Source: Burkholderia pyrrocinia (GTDB lineage: Bacteria; Pseudomonadota; Gammaproteobacteria; Burkholderiales; Burkholderiaceae). Taken from it: a stretch of DNA of 64,000 bases. How positions within the stretch are numbered: the stretch's first letter is position 1; every line of letters begins with the position of its first letter. The stretch is from NCBI RefSeq assembly GCF_018417535.1, contig NZ_CP070977.1:2170001-2234000 (forward strand), in the 5' to 3' direction. Shown here in pieces: positions 8,595 to 19,026 of this stretch. The notes under the pieces were generated by a model. That model had not been told where the DNA came from, searched no databases, and saw only the letters and a list, made by a program, of their open reading frames with translations. A program made the position numbers and the translations under genes.

Positions 8595-9461
8595 ATGTCC
8601 AGCAACGCCCCTCCGATCGTCCTCACCTTCGGCCTGTCCGATCCCACCGGGGGCTCCGGCATCCAAGCCGATCTGATGACCTTGGCGAGCATGGGCTGTC
8701 ACGGCGTGTCCGTCCTGACGGGCTACACCGTGCGCGACTCGGCCGCCTGCGACGAAGTAACCGGCCTCGATCCCGACGTCGTCGCCGCCCAGGCGCGCAT
8801 GCTGCTCGAGGACATGCCGGTCGCCGCGTTCAAGATCGGCGCGGCGACCCGCGCGGAAGTCGTGAGCGCGATCGCCGAGGTCGTTGCCGACTACGACGGC
8901 GTGCCGCTCGTGCTCGCGCCGGACTTCACGCTCGACGACGAGCACGTGCTCGCGGCCGATGACCTGCGCGAATCGATCGCCGACCTGCTGGCACCGCAGA
9001 CGACGCTGCTGGTCGCCGACCACGCGACGCTGATCGCGCTCGCGCAGCCGGACGGCGACGCCGAGGCGCCGAATCTCGACGCGGCCGTGTCGCACCTGCT
9101 GTCGCAGGGCTGCGAGTACATCCTGTCGTCCGAGACGGGCTCGCACCGGCTCGTCAACACGCTGTACGGCGAGGAAGGCCAGCTCCGCGAGGACATGTGG
9201 GATCGCTCGCCGCACCGGCTGATGGGCATCACCGACACGCTGGGCGCGGCCATCGCCGCGCTGCTCGCGAACGGCCAGGAGCCGCCCGAGGCGGTCCGCG
9301 AGGCGCAGGAGTACCTGTACCAGGCCGTGCGCGACGCGTTCCGGCCCGGCATGGGCGCGTACCTGCCCGACCGGTTCTTCTGGGCGCGCAGCAACGAGGA
9401 CGCGGACACGCCGCGGGCCACGAAGGCCGACCCGGTGCCGAGGACGTCGCACCGGCATTGA
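8595..9461 (+). CDS. thiD: Hydroxymethylpyrimidine/phosphomethylpyrimidine kinase
   Basis: A 288-residue ribokinase-fold enzyme that phosphorylates HMP and HMP-P in thiamine synthesis. The N-terminal SDPTGGSGIQADL segment (about residues 15-27) matches the HMP-P kinase signature SDPSGGAGIQADL. A TDTLGAA segment near residue 215 corresponds to the anion hole and catalytic Asp region (usually GTGC) and deviates from the canonical form. The ATG at 8595 was chosen because upstream in-frame residues are low-complexity and do not match the family. No TPP riboswitch was recognised in the 254-bp leader region. It is convergent with groEL. Confidence 0.88.
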   Translation: MSSNAPPIVLTFGLSDPTGGSGIQADLMTLASMGCHGVSVLTGYTVRDSAACDEVTGLDPDVVAAQARMLLEDMPVAAFKIGAATRAEVVSAIAEVVADYDGVPLVLAPDFTLDDEHVLAADDLRESIADLLAPQTTLLVADHATLIALAQPDGDAEAPNLDAAVSHLLSQGCEYILSSETGSHRLVNTLYGEEGQLREDMWDRSPHRLMGITDTLGAAIAALLANGQEPPEAVREAQEYLYQAVRDAFRPGMGAYLPDRFFWARSNEDADTPRATKADPVPRTSHRH

Positions 9462-9559
9462 GCCGGGCGCGGCGGGCATACCCCGCCGCCGCACGGGGCT
9501 CGGCCCCGTCGGGCGCGACGCCCGGCCTGCGCACGCATCGAATCCCGCGCCCAAATAAA

Positions 9560-9587
9560 AAAAGACCCGCATCGCTGCGGGTCTTTT
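9560..9587. terminator. Bidirectional terminator between thiD and groEL
   Basis: A 12-bp perfect stem AAAAGACCCGCA/TGCGGGTCTTTT closes a TCGC tetraloop, with A-rich and T-rich flanks on the two sides. It can end thiD transcription on the plus strand and groEL transcription on the minus strand. Confidence 0.9.
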
Positions 9588-9596
9588 CTTTTGACT

Positions 9597-9620
9597 GGAA
9601 CGCGCATCGCTGCGCGTTCC
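9597..9620 (-). terminator. Second stem-loop after groEL
   Basis: A 10-bp perfect stem GGAACGCGCA/TGCGCGTTCC with the same TCGC loop (plus-strand reading) lies between the groEL stop and the main terminator. It has no T-run, so it probably protects the groEL mRNA 3' end or strengthens the following terminator. Confidence 0.5.
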
Positions 9621-9642
9621 GGACACCATCGACCGAAGTCGA

Positions 9643-11286
<1,644 letters not shown>

Positions 11287-11329
11287 CTAACTCCTTGAAT
11301 TCTTGGGAATATGTACCGTCGGAGGACGC

Positions 11330-11623
11330 TTAGTTAGCGTTGACCACGGCCATGATGTCTTCTTCGCGCATGACCAGCAGTTCCTGGCCGTCGACCTTCA
11401 CGGTCTGGCCTGCGTACTTGCCGAACAGGACGCGATCGCCGACCTTCACGTCGAGCGCGATCGGGGCGCCCTTGTCGTCACGCTTGCCCGGGCCGACCGC
11501 AAGGATCTCGCCTTGATCCGGCTTTTCAGCAGCGGCTTCGGGGATCACGATGCCCGAGGCGGTCTTGGTTTCCTGATCCAGGCGCTTGACGATCACGCGA
11601 TCGTGCAAAGGACGAAGGTTCAT
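11330..11623 (-). CDS. groS: Co-chaperonin GroES (10 kDa)
   Basis: A 97-residue lid subunit. It starts [14 protein letters not shown], carries the mobile loop region ([14 protein letters not shown], residues 18-31) that contacts GroEL, and ends [13 protein letters not shown]. The ATG at 11623 is preferred to a GTG two codons upstream because GAGGAG lies 5-10 bases before it. It is the first gene of the groES-groEL operon. Confidence 0.99.
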   Translation of the reverse strand: MNLRPLHDRVIVKRLDQETKTASGIVIPEAAAEKPDQGEILAVGPGKRDDKGAPIALDVKVGDRVLFGKYAGQTVKVDGQELLVMREEDIMAVVNAN

Positions 11624-11696
11624 ATTCACTCCTCTCTTGACTGAGATTGAAGAACGCTTAGGGAATCTGCCCGGCGGATCGCCCGGCAGAGAATTG

Positions 11697-11723
11697 TTAG
11701 CACTCTCGTGCAGCGAGTGCTAA
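11697..11723 (-). promoter_or_regulatory. CIRCE operator (HrcA binding site)
   Basis: TTAGCACTC-N9-GAGTGCTAA is present with no mismatch from the CIRCE consensus. It lies about 75 bp upstream of groES and overlaps the start of the -10 element, so HrcA binding should repress groESL at normal temperature. Confidence 0.97.
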
Positions 11724-11751
11724 TTATATGGACGGGTTTTGACAAATTCAA
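11723..11751 (-). promoter_or_regulatory. groESL promoter, sigma-70 type with sigma-32-like overlap
   Basis: On the minus strand TTGAAT (11751-11746) and TATAAT (11728-11723) are 17 bp apart, a good vegetative promoter. CTTGAA followed by a C-rich spacer and CCATAT also resembles a sigma-32 heat-shock promoter in the same place. The -10 borders the CIRCE operator. Confidence 0.75.
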
Positions 11752-12148
11752 GAAGGGAAACCGGACGAATTTTCGGGGCCGCCAGGCAGCGGGAAAAGCG
11801 CATCAAAACAAGCAAAACCCCTTTCAAAACAAAACCCTGACAAACACTGCCCGGCCCGACCGGCGGGCCCGTGCGGCCCGCGAATCTCATCCAGCCCCGT
11901 TTGGACACCGGGTAAGCACGGAGTTCCTGCGTCCGGCGACATCGCATCAAAAAACCTGCGCCGGCGCCGATCCGGCATGCCGCAACGCCGCCTTCGCGCG
12001 CGCCGGACGCCCATTGCGCGCCCTTCCCGCGGATGCATCGATCCGCATCGAAGCATTCATTTTCATTACGCCGATATTTACGGTTTTGAAAGGTATCCGG
12101 CCGTCGCGGGCCTTGTCCGTAAGCCACTTCATTACATTTAGTAATCTA
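11752..12148. other. Gene-free spacer between groESL and the iron locus
   Basis: About 400 bp without a supportable gene. Open frames here are short, lack recognised domains and cross the promoters on either side. It is less GC-rich near its right end, where the Fur-box-like promoter begins. Confidence 0.6.
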
Positions 12149-12200
12149 GATGCGAATCATTCTCGTTTACATTGACTTTCCCATTTGACACTTCTACGAT
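12149..12200 (+). promoter_or_regulatory. Fur-box-like operator and promoter of the iron locus
   Basis: GATGCGAATCATTCTCGTTT (from 12149) resembles the Fur consensus GATAATGATAATCATTATC, especially the central AATCATTCTC. Immediately downstream TTGACT (12172-12177) and TACGAT (12195-12200) are 17 bp apart and look like -35 and -10 boxes. Fur bound here would block the -35. The downstream gene content (ferric-type ABC transporter, Dyp peroxidase) fits iron repression. Confidence 0.65.
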
Positions 12201-12303
12201 GCGCCGCGTTGCGTTCATCTTCGTGCCCTGGCCAATCGGCGCCGAGCGTTCGGATAGCGCCTTAAAAGCAGGACTCCAGATTAAAGAAAACCAGGGGTTT
12301 GAT

Positions 12304-13770
12304 ATGAAGTTGGTGTCGTTCCACGGAGACCGTATCCGCGCCCGGATGCGCCCCGCCGCCTTTGCGGCCATCCTCGCTTGCGCATCGTTCGCGAGCGGCG
12401 CCGCGTTCGCCGCCACGCCGGTCGACGCACAGCCCGAAGCGCCCGAGGCCGACCTCGCGATCCAGGCCAGGCCGACCGACATGTGGACCGGCATCTGGAC
12501 GCGCCAGAGCCTGCTCGGCGACATGGGCGGCATCCGCCCGTGGCTCGGCAAGTACGGCGCGACGCTGCAGATCACCGAAACCAGCGAATACCTCGCGAAC
12601 CTGCGCGGCGGCCTGAACCGCGGCGGCACGTACGACGGGCTGACGACGGCGACGCTGACGGTCGATACGCAAAAGGCGATCGGCCTGCCCGGCGGCACGT
12701 TCAACGTCAGCGCGCTGCAGATCCACGGCCGCAACCTGAGCGCGGCGAACCTCGGCACGCTCAACACCGCGAGCGGCATCGAGGCGCAGGACACGACGCG
12801 CCTGTGGGAGCTGTGGTACCAGCAGTCGTTCCTCGACAAGCGCGTCGACGTGAAGATCGGCCAGCAGAGCCTGGACCAGGAATTCATGGTCAGCACGTAT
12901 GCGAACTCGTTCGTCAACACGATGTTCGGCTGGCCCGCGCTGCCGTCGTACGACCTGCCCAATGGCGGCCCCGCCTATCCGCTCGCGGGCCTCGGCGTGC
13001 GCGTGCGCGCGCAGATCACGCCGAAGCTCACCGCGCTCGCGGGCGTGTTCGACGGCGATCCGCTCGGCAACAACCCGAACAACCTGAGCGGCACGAACTT
13101 CAACCTGCACAACGGCACGCTCTATATCGGCGAGCTGCAGTACGCGCTGAACCAGCCGTCCGACGGCGAAATGGACACCGGCCGCTCGAACGGGCTGCCG
13201 GGCACCTACAAGATCGGCGTCTGGTATCACAACGGCCGCTTCGCGGACCAGAACGTCGGCACCGACGGGCTGTCGCTCGCGGATCCCGCATCGAACGGCA
13301 GCGCGCAGCAGCGCCACGGCGACTACAGCTTCTATGCGGTGGCCGACCAGATGATCTGGCGCCCCGACCCGACCGGCCCGCAGAGCCTCGGCGTGTTCGC
13401 ACGCGTGATGGGCGCGCCGGGCGACCGCAACCTGGTGAGCTTCGCGGCGAACGCGGGGGTCGTGCTGAAGGCGCCGTTCGCGGGCCGCGACAACGACAGC
13501 GTCGGCCTCGCCGTCACGTACATCCAGGTCGGCAGCCACGTGACCGACCTCGACCGGGCCGCGCGGTCGTTCGCGACCGGCCCGTACGGCGTGCGCACCC
13601 GCGAGACGACGCTCGAGGCGACCTACCAGTACCAGGTCAACCCGTGGTGGGTGATCGCGGCCGATGCGCAGTACACGTTCAATGCCGGCGCGGGCCAGAA
13701 CCCGAGCGACGCGACCCAGCCGCTGCGCAACACGTTCGTGGTCGGTGCGCGCACGACGATCACGTTCTGA
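12304..13770 (+). CDS. OprB-family outer-membrane porin
   Basis: A 488-residue precursor with a Sec signal peptide at residues 1-34 (positively charged start, then AAFAAILACASFASGAAFA). The mature part shows the OprB-type beta-barrel pattern, including LWELWYQQSFLDKRVDVKIGQ, the WPALPSYDLPNGGPAYPLAGLGVR segment, and a C-terminal strand ending in a Phe (TFVVGARTTITF), the usual outer-membrane insertion signal. OprB porins normally pass sugars; here it leads an iron locus, so it may admit an iron chelate or another substrate. The ATG at 12304 is preceded by AGGGG and gives the signal peptide directly. Confidence 0.85.
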   Translation: MKLVSFHGDRIRARMRPAAFAAILACASFASGAAFAATPVDAQPEAPEADLAIQARPTDMWTGIWTRQSLLGDMGGIRPWLGKYGATLQITETSEYLANLRGGLNRGGTYDGLTTATLTVDTQKAIGLPGGTFNVSALQIHGRNLSAANLGTLNTASGIEAQDTTRLWELWYQQSFLDKRVDVKIGQQSLDQEFMVSTYANSFVNTMFGWPALPSYDLPNGGPAYPLAGLGVRVRAQITPKLTALAGVFDGDPLGNNPNNLSGTNFNLHNGTLYIGELQYALNQPSDGEMDTGRSNGLPGTYKIGVWYHNGRFADQNVGTDGLSLADPASNGSAQQRHGDYSFYAVADQMIWRPDPTGPQSLGVFARVMGAPGDRNLVSFAANAGVVLKAPFAGRDNDSVGLAVTYIQVGSHVTDLDRAARSFATGPYGVRTRETTLEATYQYQVNPWWVIAADAQYTFNAGAGQNPSDATQPLRNTFVVGARTTITF

Positions 13771-13837
13771 GCACCGCGCCCACGCTACCCGTTTTTCGCG
13801 CGCCGCTGCGGCGGCGCGTCCCCCAGGAGAGACCCAG

Positions 13838-14971
13838 ATGATTCAATCCGCCCCGCTTCGCCGCCTCGCGACGGGCGCACTGGCCGCCGCCGCGCTGACG
13901 GCCGCCGCCGGCGCGTTCGCCGAGCCGCAAGGCTTCCTCGAGACGCTGCATCGCCATACGCTGCTCGTCAACACGGTGCCCGACAACGGCGACCAGAACC
14001 CGTACGCGATCGCGGTCGCGCCGGTGTCGGCCGGCACGATCCAGGCCGGCGACGTGCTCGTCGACAACTTCAACAACGCGGCGAACCTGCAGGGCACCGG
14101 CAGCACGATCGTCGACTACCGGCCGTCGACGAAGCAGATGAGCCTGTTCGCGACGATCCCGCGCGACCTGAAGGCATGCCCCGGCGGCGTCGGCCTGTCG
14201 ACCGCGATGACGATGCTGAAGTCGGGCTGGGTGATCGTCGGCAGCACGCCGAGCAACGACGGCACGACGTCGACGAAGGGCGCCGGCTGCCTGATCGTGC
14301 TCGATCCGCAAGGCAAGATTGCATCGACCTGGTCGAGCCCGAACATCAACGACCCGTGGGGCAACATGGCCGTGGTCGACCGCGGCGACAGCGCGACGCT
14401 GTTCGTCAGCATGGCCGGCTTCGGCGTCGGCGGCGCGGACGGCAACCCGCCCGTCTACAAGCAGGCGACCGTGCTGCGCATCGACGTCGATGTGCCGGCC
14501 GGCAAGCCGCCCGTGATCAAGCAGGAAACGATTATCGCAAGCGGCCTCGGCGCGCAGGCCGACAAGGGCGTGTTCCTCGTCGGCCCGACCGGCCTCGCGC
14601 TGTCGGGCGACCAGAAGAAGCTGTACGTGTCGGACGCGATCGGCAACCGGATCGTCGAGATCGACGATCCGCTCACGCGCGACACGAGCGCGGGCGTCGG
14701 CCGCCAGGTGACGGCCGACGGCTTCCTGCGCCGCCCGCTCGCGCTCGCGACCGCGCCGAACGGCCATCTGCTCGCGACCAATGCGCTGAACGGCCAGGTC
14801 GTCGAGATCGACCCGGCCGCCGGCAAGCAGCTCTATGCACGCTGGATCGACACCGACAAGGCGCAATCGCCGCCCGGCAACGGCGACCTGTTCGGGATCG
14901 CGATGACGCCGGCCGGCGACGGCTTCTATTACGTCCAGGACGACGTCAACACGCTGATGCTCGCGAAGTAA
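13838..14971 (+). CDS. Secreted NHL/beta-propeller-like protein
   Basis: A 377-residue precursor with a Sec signal peptide (residues 1-28, cleavage near AGAFA-EP). Repeated short blades such as KLYVSDAIGNRIVEIDDP and LATNALNGQVVEID resemble NHL or SMP-30-type beta-propellers. No catalytic residues could be assigned and I do not know its function. AGGAGA lies 8 bases before the ATG. It lies 67 bp after the porin and 11 bp before the Dyp peroxidase gene, so it is almost surely co-transcribed and periplasmic, perhaps handling the ligand of the iron system. Confidence 0.7.
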   Translation: MIQSAPLRRLATGALAAAALTAAAGAFAEPQGFLETLHRHTLLVNTVPDNGDQNPYAIAVAPVSAGTIQAGDVLVDNFNNAANLQGTGSTIVDYRPSTKQMSLFATIPRDLKACPGGVGLSTAMTMLKSGWVIVGSTPSNDGTTSTKGAGCLIVLDPQGKIASTWSSPNINDPWGNMAVVDRGDSATLFVSMAGFGVGGADGNPPVYKQATVLRIDVDVPAGKPPVIKQETIIASGLGAQADKGVFLVGPTGLALSGDQKKLYVSDAIGNRIVEIDDPLTRDTSAGVGRQVTADGFLRRPLALATAPNGHLLATNALNGQVVEIDPAAGKQLYARWIDTDKAQSPPGNGDLFGIAMTPAGDGFYYVQDDVNTLMLAK

Positions 14972-14982
14972 CGGAGCCGACC

Positions 14983-16290
14983 ATGGCAGACGATCTGAAC
15001 CCGCCATCGCGCCCCGCGCGCCGCGGCTTCCTGAAAGCCGGCGGCGCGGCGGTGGCCGCGGGCCTCGCGGCGGGCGCGATGCCGGCCGCGCGCGCGGCCG
15101 ATGCCGCCAACCCGGCCGCCGCGGATGCGCACGCGCACGACGACGACCTCGAGCCGTTCTACGGCAAGCACCAGGGCGGCATCGTGACGCCGCAGCAGCG
15201 CAACGCATATTTCGCGGCGCTCGACCTCACGACCGACAAACGCGCGGACGTGATCGCGCTGCTGAAGACGTGGACCGACGCGGCCGCGCGCCTGACGCGC
15301 GGCGACACCGCGCAGCCGCTGCCGGCAACCGGCGGCGACGACGTGGCGCCGGCCGACTCGGGCGACGCGCTCGGCATCGGCCCGTCGCGGCTGACCATCA
15401 CGTTCGGCTTCGGGCCCGGCCTGTTCGCGGTCGCGGGCAAGGACCGCTACGGCCTCGCGAAGCAGCGCCCGGCCGCGCTCGTCGACCTGCCGCGCTTCAA
15501 CGGCGACCAGTTGATTCCGGAGAAGACCGGCGGCGACCTGTTCATCCAGGCGTGCGCGAACGATGCGCAGGTCGCGTTCCATGCGGTGCGCCAGCTCGTG
15601 CGCCTCGGCGGCAAGGCCGTGCAGATGCGCTGGGGCCAGGCCGGCTTCACGTCCGGCAAGCCGGGCGAGACGCCGCGCAACCTGATGGGCTTCAAGGACG
15701 GCACGATGAACCCGTCGCGCGACGACCCCGCCGCGATGAACGAATTCGTGTGGGCCGGCAGCGAAGGCCCGGCGTGGATGAACGGCGGCACCTATACGGT
15801 CGTGCGCCGCATCCGCATCACGCTCGAACACTGGGACAACACCGAGCTCGGTTTCCAGGAGCAGGTGTTCGGCCGCAGGAAGTACAGCGGCGCACCGATC
15901 GGCGGGAAGCAGGAATTCGAAGCGCTCGACCTCGATGCGGTCGACAACGACGGCAATTCGGTGATCCCCGACAACTCGCACGCGCGTCTCGCATCGCCGC
16001 AGCTCAACAACGGCGCGCAGATCCTGCGTCGCGCGTATTCGTACAACGACAGCGCGAATTTCTACATCGAGCGCTGGCCGCCGTGGCGTCAGCAGACCGA
16101 GTACGACGCGGGGCTGATGTTCGTCGCGCACCAGCGCGACCCGCGCCGTGGCTTCATTCCGATCAACGAGAAGCTCGCGAAGCTGGACATCATGAACCAG
16201 TTCACCACGCACGTCGGCAGCGCGATCTTCGCGTGTCCGCCGGGCGCGCAACCCGGTTCGTACATCGGCGCCGCGCTGTTCGAAGCGTAA
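14983..16290 (+). CDS. efeB: Tat-exported Dyp-type heme peroxidase (EfeB/YcdB-like)
   Basis: A 435-residue deferrochelatase/peroxidase family protein. The N-terminus has a twin-arginine signal (ARRGFLKAGG, residues 12-21, then an Ala-rich core to ARA-AD near residue 38), so the folded heme protein is exported to the periplasm. The Dyp motif GFKDG is at 236-240, the likely proximal heme His333 is in DNSHARLASP, and Arg349 follows in ILRRAYSY. EfeB normally works with EfeU and EfeO in ferrous iron uptake or removes iron from heme. Here neither partner is present, and the gene is followed by a ferric-type ABC transporter instead. Confidence 0.92.
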   Translation: MADDLNPPSRPARRGFLKAGGAAVAAGLAAGAMPAARAADAANPAAADAHAHDDDLEPFYGKHQGGIVTPQQRNAYFAALDLTTDKRADVIALLKTWTDAAARLTRGDTAQPLPATGGDDVAPADSGDALGIGPSRLTITFGFGPGLFAVAGKDRYGLAKQRPAALVDLPRFNGDQLIPEKTGGDLFIQACANDAQVAFHAVRQLVRLGGKAVQMRWGQAGFTSGKPGETPRNLMGFKDGTMNPSRDDPAAMNEFVWAGSEGPAWMNGGTYTVVRRIRITLEHWDNTELGFQEQVFGRRKYSGAPIGGKQEFEALDLDAVDNDGNSVIPDNSHARLASPQLNNGAQILRRAYSYNDSANFYIERWPPWRQQTEYDAGLMFVAHQRDPRRGFIPINEKLAKLDIMNQFTTHVGSAIFACPPGAQPGSYIGAALFEA

Positions 16291-16362
16291 CGGCATAACG
16301 ACGCAACGACACGCAACGCACCCTTTTTCCCGGCCCGTCCGGATGAAACCCACGACGACGAC

Positions 16363-17397
16363 ATGAACACTTCACCCGTTAGCCGCCCGCTGCGGCACCT
16401 GATCGCCGCGGCCGCCGCCGCGCTGATGCTGACCGGCGCGCTGCACGCCACGCGCGCGCATGCCGCGACGCTCACGCTGTACAACGCGCAGCACGAGCAG
16501 GTCGTCAACCAGCTCGTCAAGGACTTCGAAGCGCAGAGCGGCATCACCGTGAAGGTGCGCTCGGGCGAAGGCCCCGCGCTCGCCGCGCAGCTCGTCGCGG
16601 AAGGCGATCGCACGCCGGCCGACGTGTACTTCACCGAGAACTCGCCCGAGCTCGTGCTGCTCGACCGCAAGGGCCTGCTCGCGAAGACCGACGGCGCCGC
16701 ACTGCAGGCGGTGCCCGCGCGCTTCAACCCGACCGACGGCAACTGGGTCGGCGTGCTCGCGCGCGAGAACGTGCTCATCTACAACACCGCGAAGCTCCAG
16801 CCGCAGCAACTGCCCGCGTCGCTGCTCGATCTCGCGAAACCCGAATGGAAGGGCAAGGTCGGCGTCGCGCCGAGCGATGCGGACTTCCTGCCGCTCGTGA
16901 GCGCGGTGCTCGCGCTGCACGGCGAAGCCGCGACGCTGCAATGGCTGAAGGGCCTGAAGACCAACGCGCAAATCTTCGACGACGACGAAGGCGTGACGGC
17001 GGCCGTCAACCGCGGCGGCGTGCTGACCGGCATCGTCAACAACTACTACTGGGATCGCCTGCACGCCGAACTCGGCGACAAGTCGACCAAGAGCGCGATC
17101 CACCACTTCGGCAACCACGACGTCGGCGCGGCCGTCAACGTGTCGGGCGCCGCGGTGCTGAAGGCGTCGAAGCACCAGGCCGATGCGCAGAAGTTCGTCG
17201 CGTATCTCGTCAGCGAGCGCGCGCAGAAGCTGATGGCGGGCGGCCACATCAGCTTCGAGTATCCGCTGCACCCGGGCGTCGCACCCGACCCGATCCTGAA
17301 GCCGTTCAACGAACTGAGCCCGCCGGCGCTGACGTTCGAACAGCTCGGCGACGACAGCCAGGCCGGCAAGCTGCTGCGCCAGGCCGGCCTGCTCTGA
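16363..17397 (+). CDS. Ferric iron ABC transporter, periplasmic binding protein (FbpA-like)
   Basis: A 344-residue class of binding protein with a Sec signal (residues 1-34, ending ATRAHA). The mature chain starts ATLTLYNAQHEQVV, the usual start of FbpA/FutA/HitA ferric binding proteins. Tyr228 and Tyr229 in NNYYW (226-230) occupy the place of the conserved iron-coordinating tyrosine pair. It lies 72 bp after the Dyp peroxidase and 2 bp before the permease gene, so all three form one transcription unit. Confidence 0.9.
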   Translation: MNTSPVSRPLRHLIAAAAAALMLTGALHATRAHAATLTLYNAQHEQVVNQLVKDFEAQSGITVKVRSGEGPALAAQLVAEGDRTPADVYFTENSPELVLLDRKGLLAKTDGAALQAVPARFNPTDGNWVGVLARENVLIYNTAKLQPQQLPASLLDLAKPEWKGKVGVAPSDADFLPLVSAVLALHGEAATLQWLKGLKTNAQIFDDDEGVTAAVNRGGVLTGIVNNYYWDRLHAELGDKSTKSAIHHFGNHDVGAAVNVSGAAVLKASKHQADAQKFVAYLVSERAQKLMAGGHISFEYPLHPGVAPDPILKPFNELSPPALTFEQLGDDSQAGKLLRQAGLL

Positions 17398-17399
17398 GC

Positions 17400-18998
17400 A
17401 TGAGCGACGCCGTGTCCCGCACGGCACGCCCCGCGCGCGACGGCGAGCGCGCCGCGACGCGGCGGCGCCCGTCGCGCGCGCTCGTCGCCGCGGCCGCGTG
17501 CGGGCCGCTTGCGATCCTGTTGCCGCTCGGTTTCACGCTGTATCGCGCGGCGACCTTCGGCGTCGACGATGCGATCGAGCTGCTGTGGCGCCCGCTCGTC
17601 GGCGAACTGCTCGTCAACACGTTGTCGATCACGCTCGCCGCGACCCTCGCGTGCACACTGCTCGGCACCGCGGTCGCGTGGTTCATCGAGCGCACCGACC
17701 TGCCGGCGCGGCCGCTGTGGACCGCGCTCGCCGCAGCGCCACTCGCGGTGCCGCCATTCATCACGAGCTATGCGTGGGTGTCGCTGAGCCTCGACCTGCA
17801 GGACTTCCTCGGCGCGCTGATCGTGCTGACCTCGGCGTACTTCCCGCTCGTCTACCTGCCGGTGGCCGCCGCGCTGCGCGAGCTCGACCCCGCGCTCGAA
17901 GAAAGCGCGCGCACGCTCGGCTGCTCGCCGTGGCATACCTTCTTGCGCGTCGTGCTGCCGCAGTTGCGCCCCGCGCTGTGTGGCGGGATGCTGCTCGTCG
18001 CGCTCGGCGTACTGTCCGAATTCGGCGCGTTCCAGTTGCTGCGCTTTCGCACCTTCACGACCGAGATCTATGCGGAATACCGCACCGCGTTCGACGGCGG
18101 CGGCGCATCGCTGCTCGGCTGCGTGCTGATCGCGCTGTGCCTGTTGTGCCTCGCGATCGAGGCGCGCGCACGCGGCCATGCGCGCTACGGCCATACGCAC
18201 CGCGCCGCGCGCCGCGTCGCGATGCGTTATCCGCTCGGGACCCTGCGCGGCCCCGTCACCGTCGCGTTCGCCGTGCTCGCGGCCGCGACGCTCGGCGTGC
18301 CGCTCGCGATGATCGGCTACTGGCTCACGCAACAGGGCGCGGCCGCCGTCACGCCGGCCGATGTGTCGCCCGAACTGCTGTGGCAGGCCGCGCTCGCGTC
18401 GTCCGGCTACGGCCTCGCGGCCGCGGCCGTCACGACGCTGCTCGCGCTGCCGCTCGCGTTCCTGCTGGTCCGTTATCCGGGCCGCGTCGCGACGATCCTC
18501 GAACGTACGGCGATGACCGTGCAGGGCGTGCCGGGCATCGTCGTCGCGCTCGCGATCGTGTCGATCACGGTACGGCTGCTGCAGCCGCTTTACCAGAGCG
18601 CGCCGGCGCTCGTCGCCGCGTACGCGATCCTGTTCCTGCCGCTCGCGGTCGTCAGCGTGCGCGCGGCGCTGTCGCACGTGCAGGTCCGGCTCGAGGAAAC
18701 CGCGCGTTCGCTCGGCCTCGGCTGGCGCGCGACGCTCACGCGCGTGGTGCTGCCGCTCGCGGCGCCCGGCCTCGGCGCGGCCGCGACGATGGTGTTCATC
18801 TCGGTCGTGACGGAACTCAACGCGACGCTGCTGCTGTCGCCGATCGGCACCCGCACGCTCGCGACGCAGGTGTGGAGCGATACGGCGACGCTCGCGTTCG
18901 CGGCCGCGGCGCCTTATGCGGCGCTGCTCGTCGCGCTGTCGCTGGGCGCATCGGGACTGCTGTTCCGGCTGCTCGGCCGCGCGTCGGTGCGCGACTGA
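17400..18998 (+). CDS. Ferric iron ABC transporter permease (FbpB-like, fused two-domain)
   Basis: A 532-residue inner-membrane permease with about 12 hydrophobic segments in two homologous halves. Each half has the EAA-type cytoplasmic loop: EESARTLGCSPWHTFLRVVLPQ near residue 165 and EETARSLGLGWRATLTRVVLP near 440. This duplicated layout is typical of FbpB/CysTW-like iron permeases. The ATG at 17400 is 2 bp after the binding-protein stop. Confidence 0.92.
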   Translation: MSDAVSRTARPARDGERAATRRRPSRALVAAAACGPLAILLPLGFTLYRAATFGVDDAIELLWRPLVGELLVNTLSITLAATLACTLLGTAVAWFIERTDLPARPLWTALAAAPLAVPPFITSYAWVSLSLDLQDFLGALIVLTSAYFPLVYLPVAAALRELDPALEESARTLGCSPWHTFLRVVLPQLRPALCGGMLLVALGVLSEFGAFQLLRFRTFTTEIYAEYRTAFDGGGASLLGCVLIALCLLCLAIEARARGHARYGHTHRAARRVAMRYPLGTLRGPVTVAFAVLAAATLGVPLAMIGYWLTQQGAAAVTPADVSPELLWQAALASSGYGLAAAAVTTLLALPLAFLLVRYPGRVATILERTAMTVQGVPGIVVALAIVSITVRLLQPLYQSAPALVAAYAILFLPLAVVSVRAALSHVQVRLEETARSLGLGWRATLTRVVLPLAAPGLGAAATMVFISVVTELNATLLLSPIGTRTLATQVWSDTATLAFAAAAPYAALLVALSLGASGLLFRLLGRASVRD

Positions 18999-19026
18999 GC
19001 GCCGCCCCCTTTCCCCGGAACCGCTC

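Noticed and set aside
11708-12175. Short open frames in the groES to porin spacer
   Set aside because: They cross the CIRCE operator, the groESL promoter or the Fur-box promoter and lack recognisable domains.
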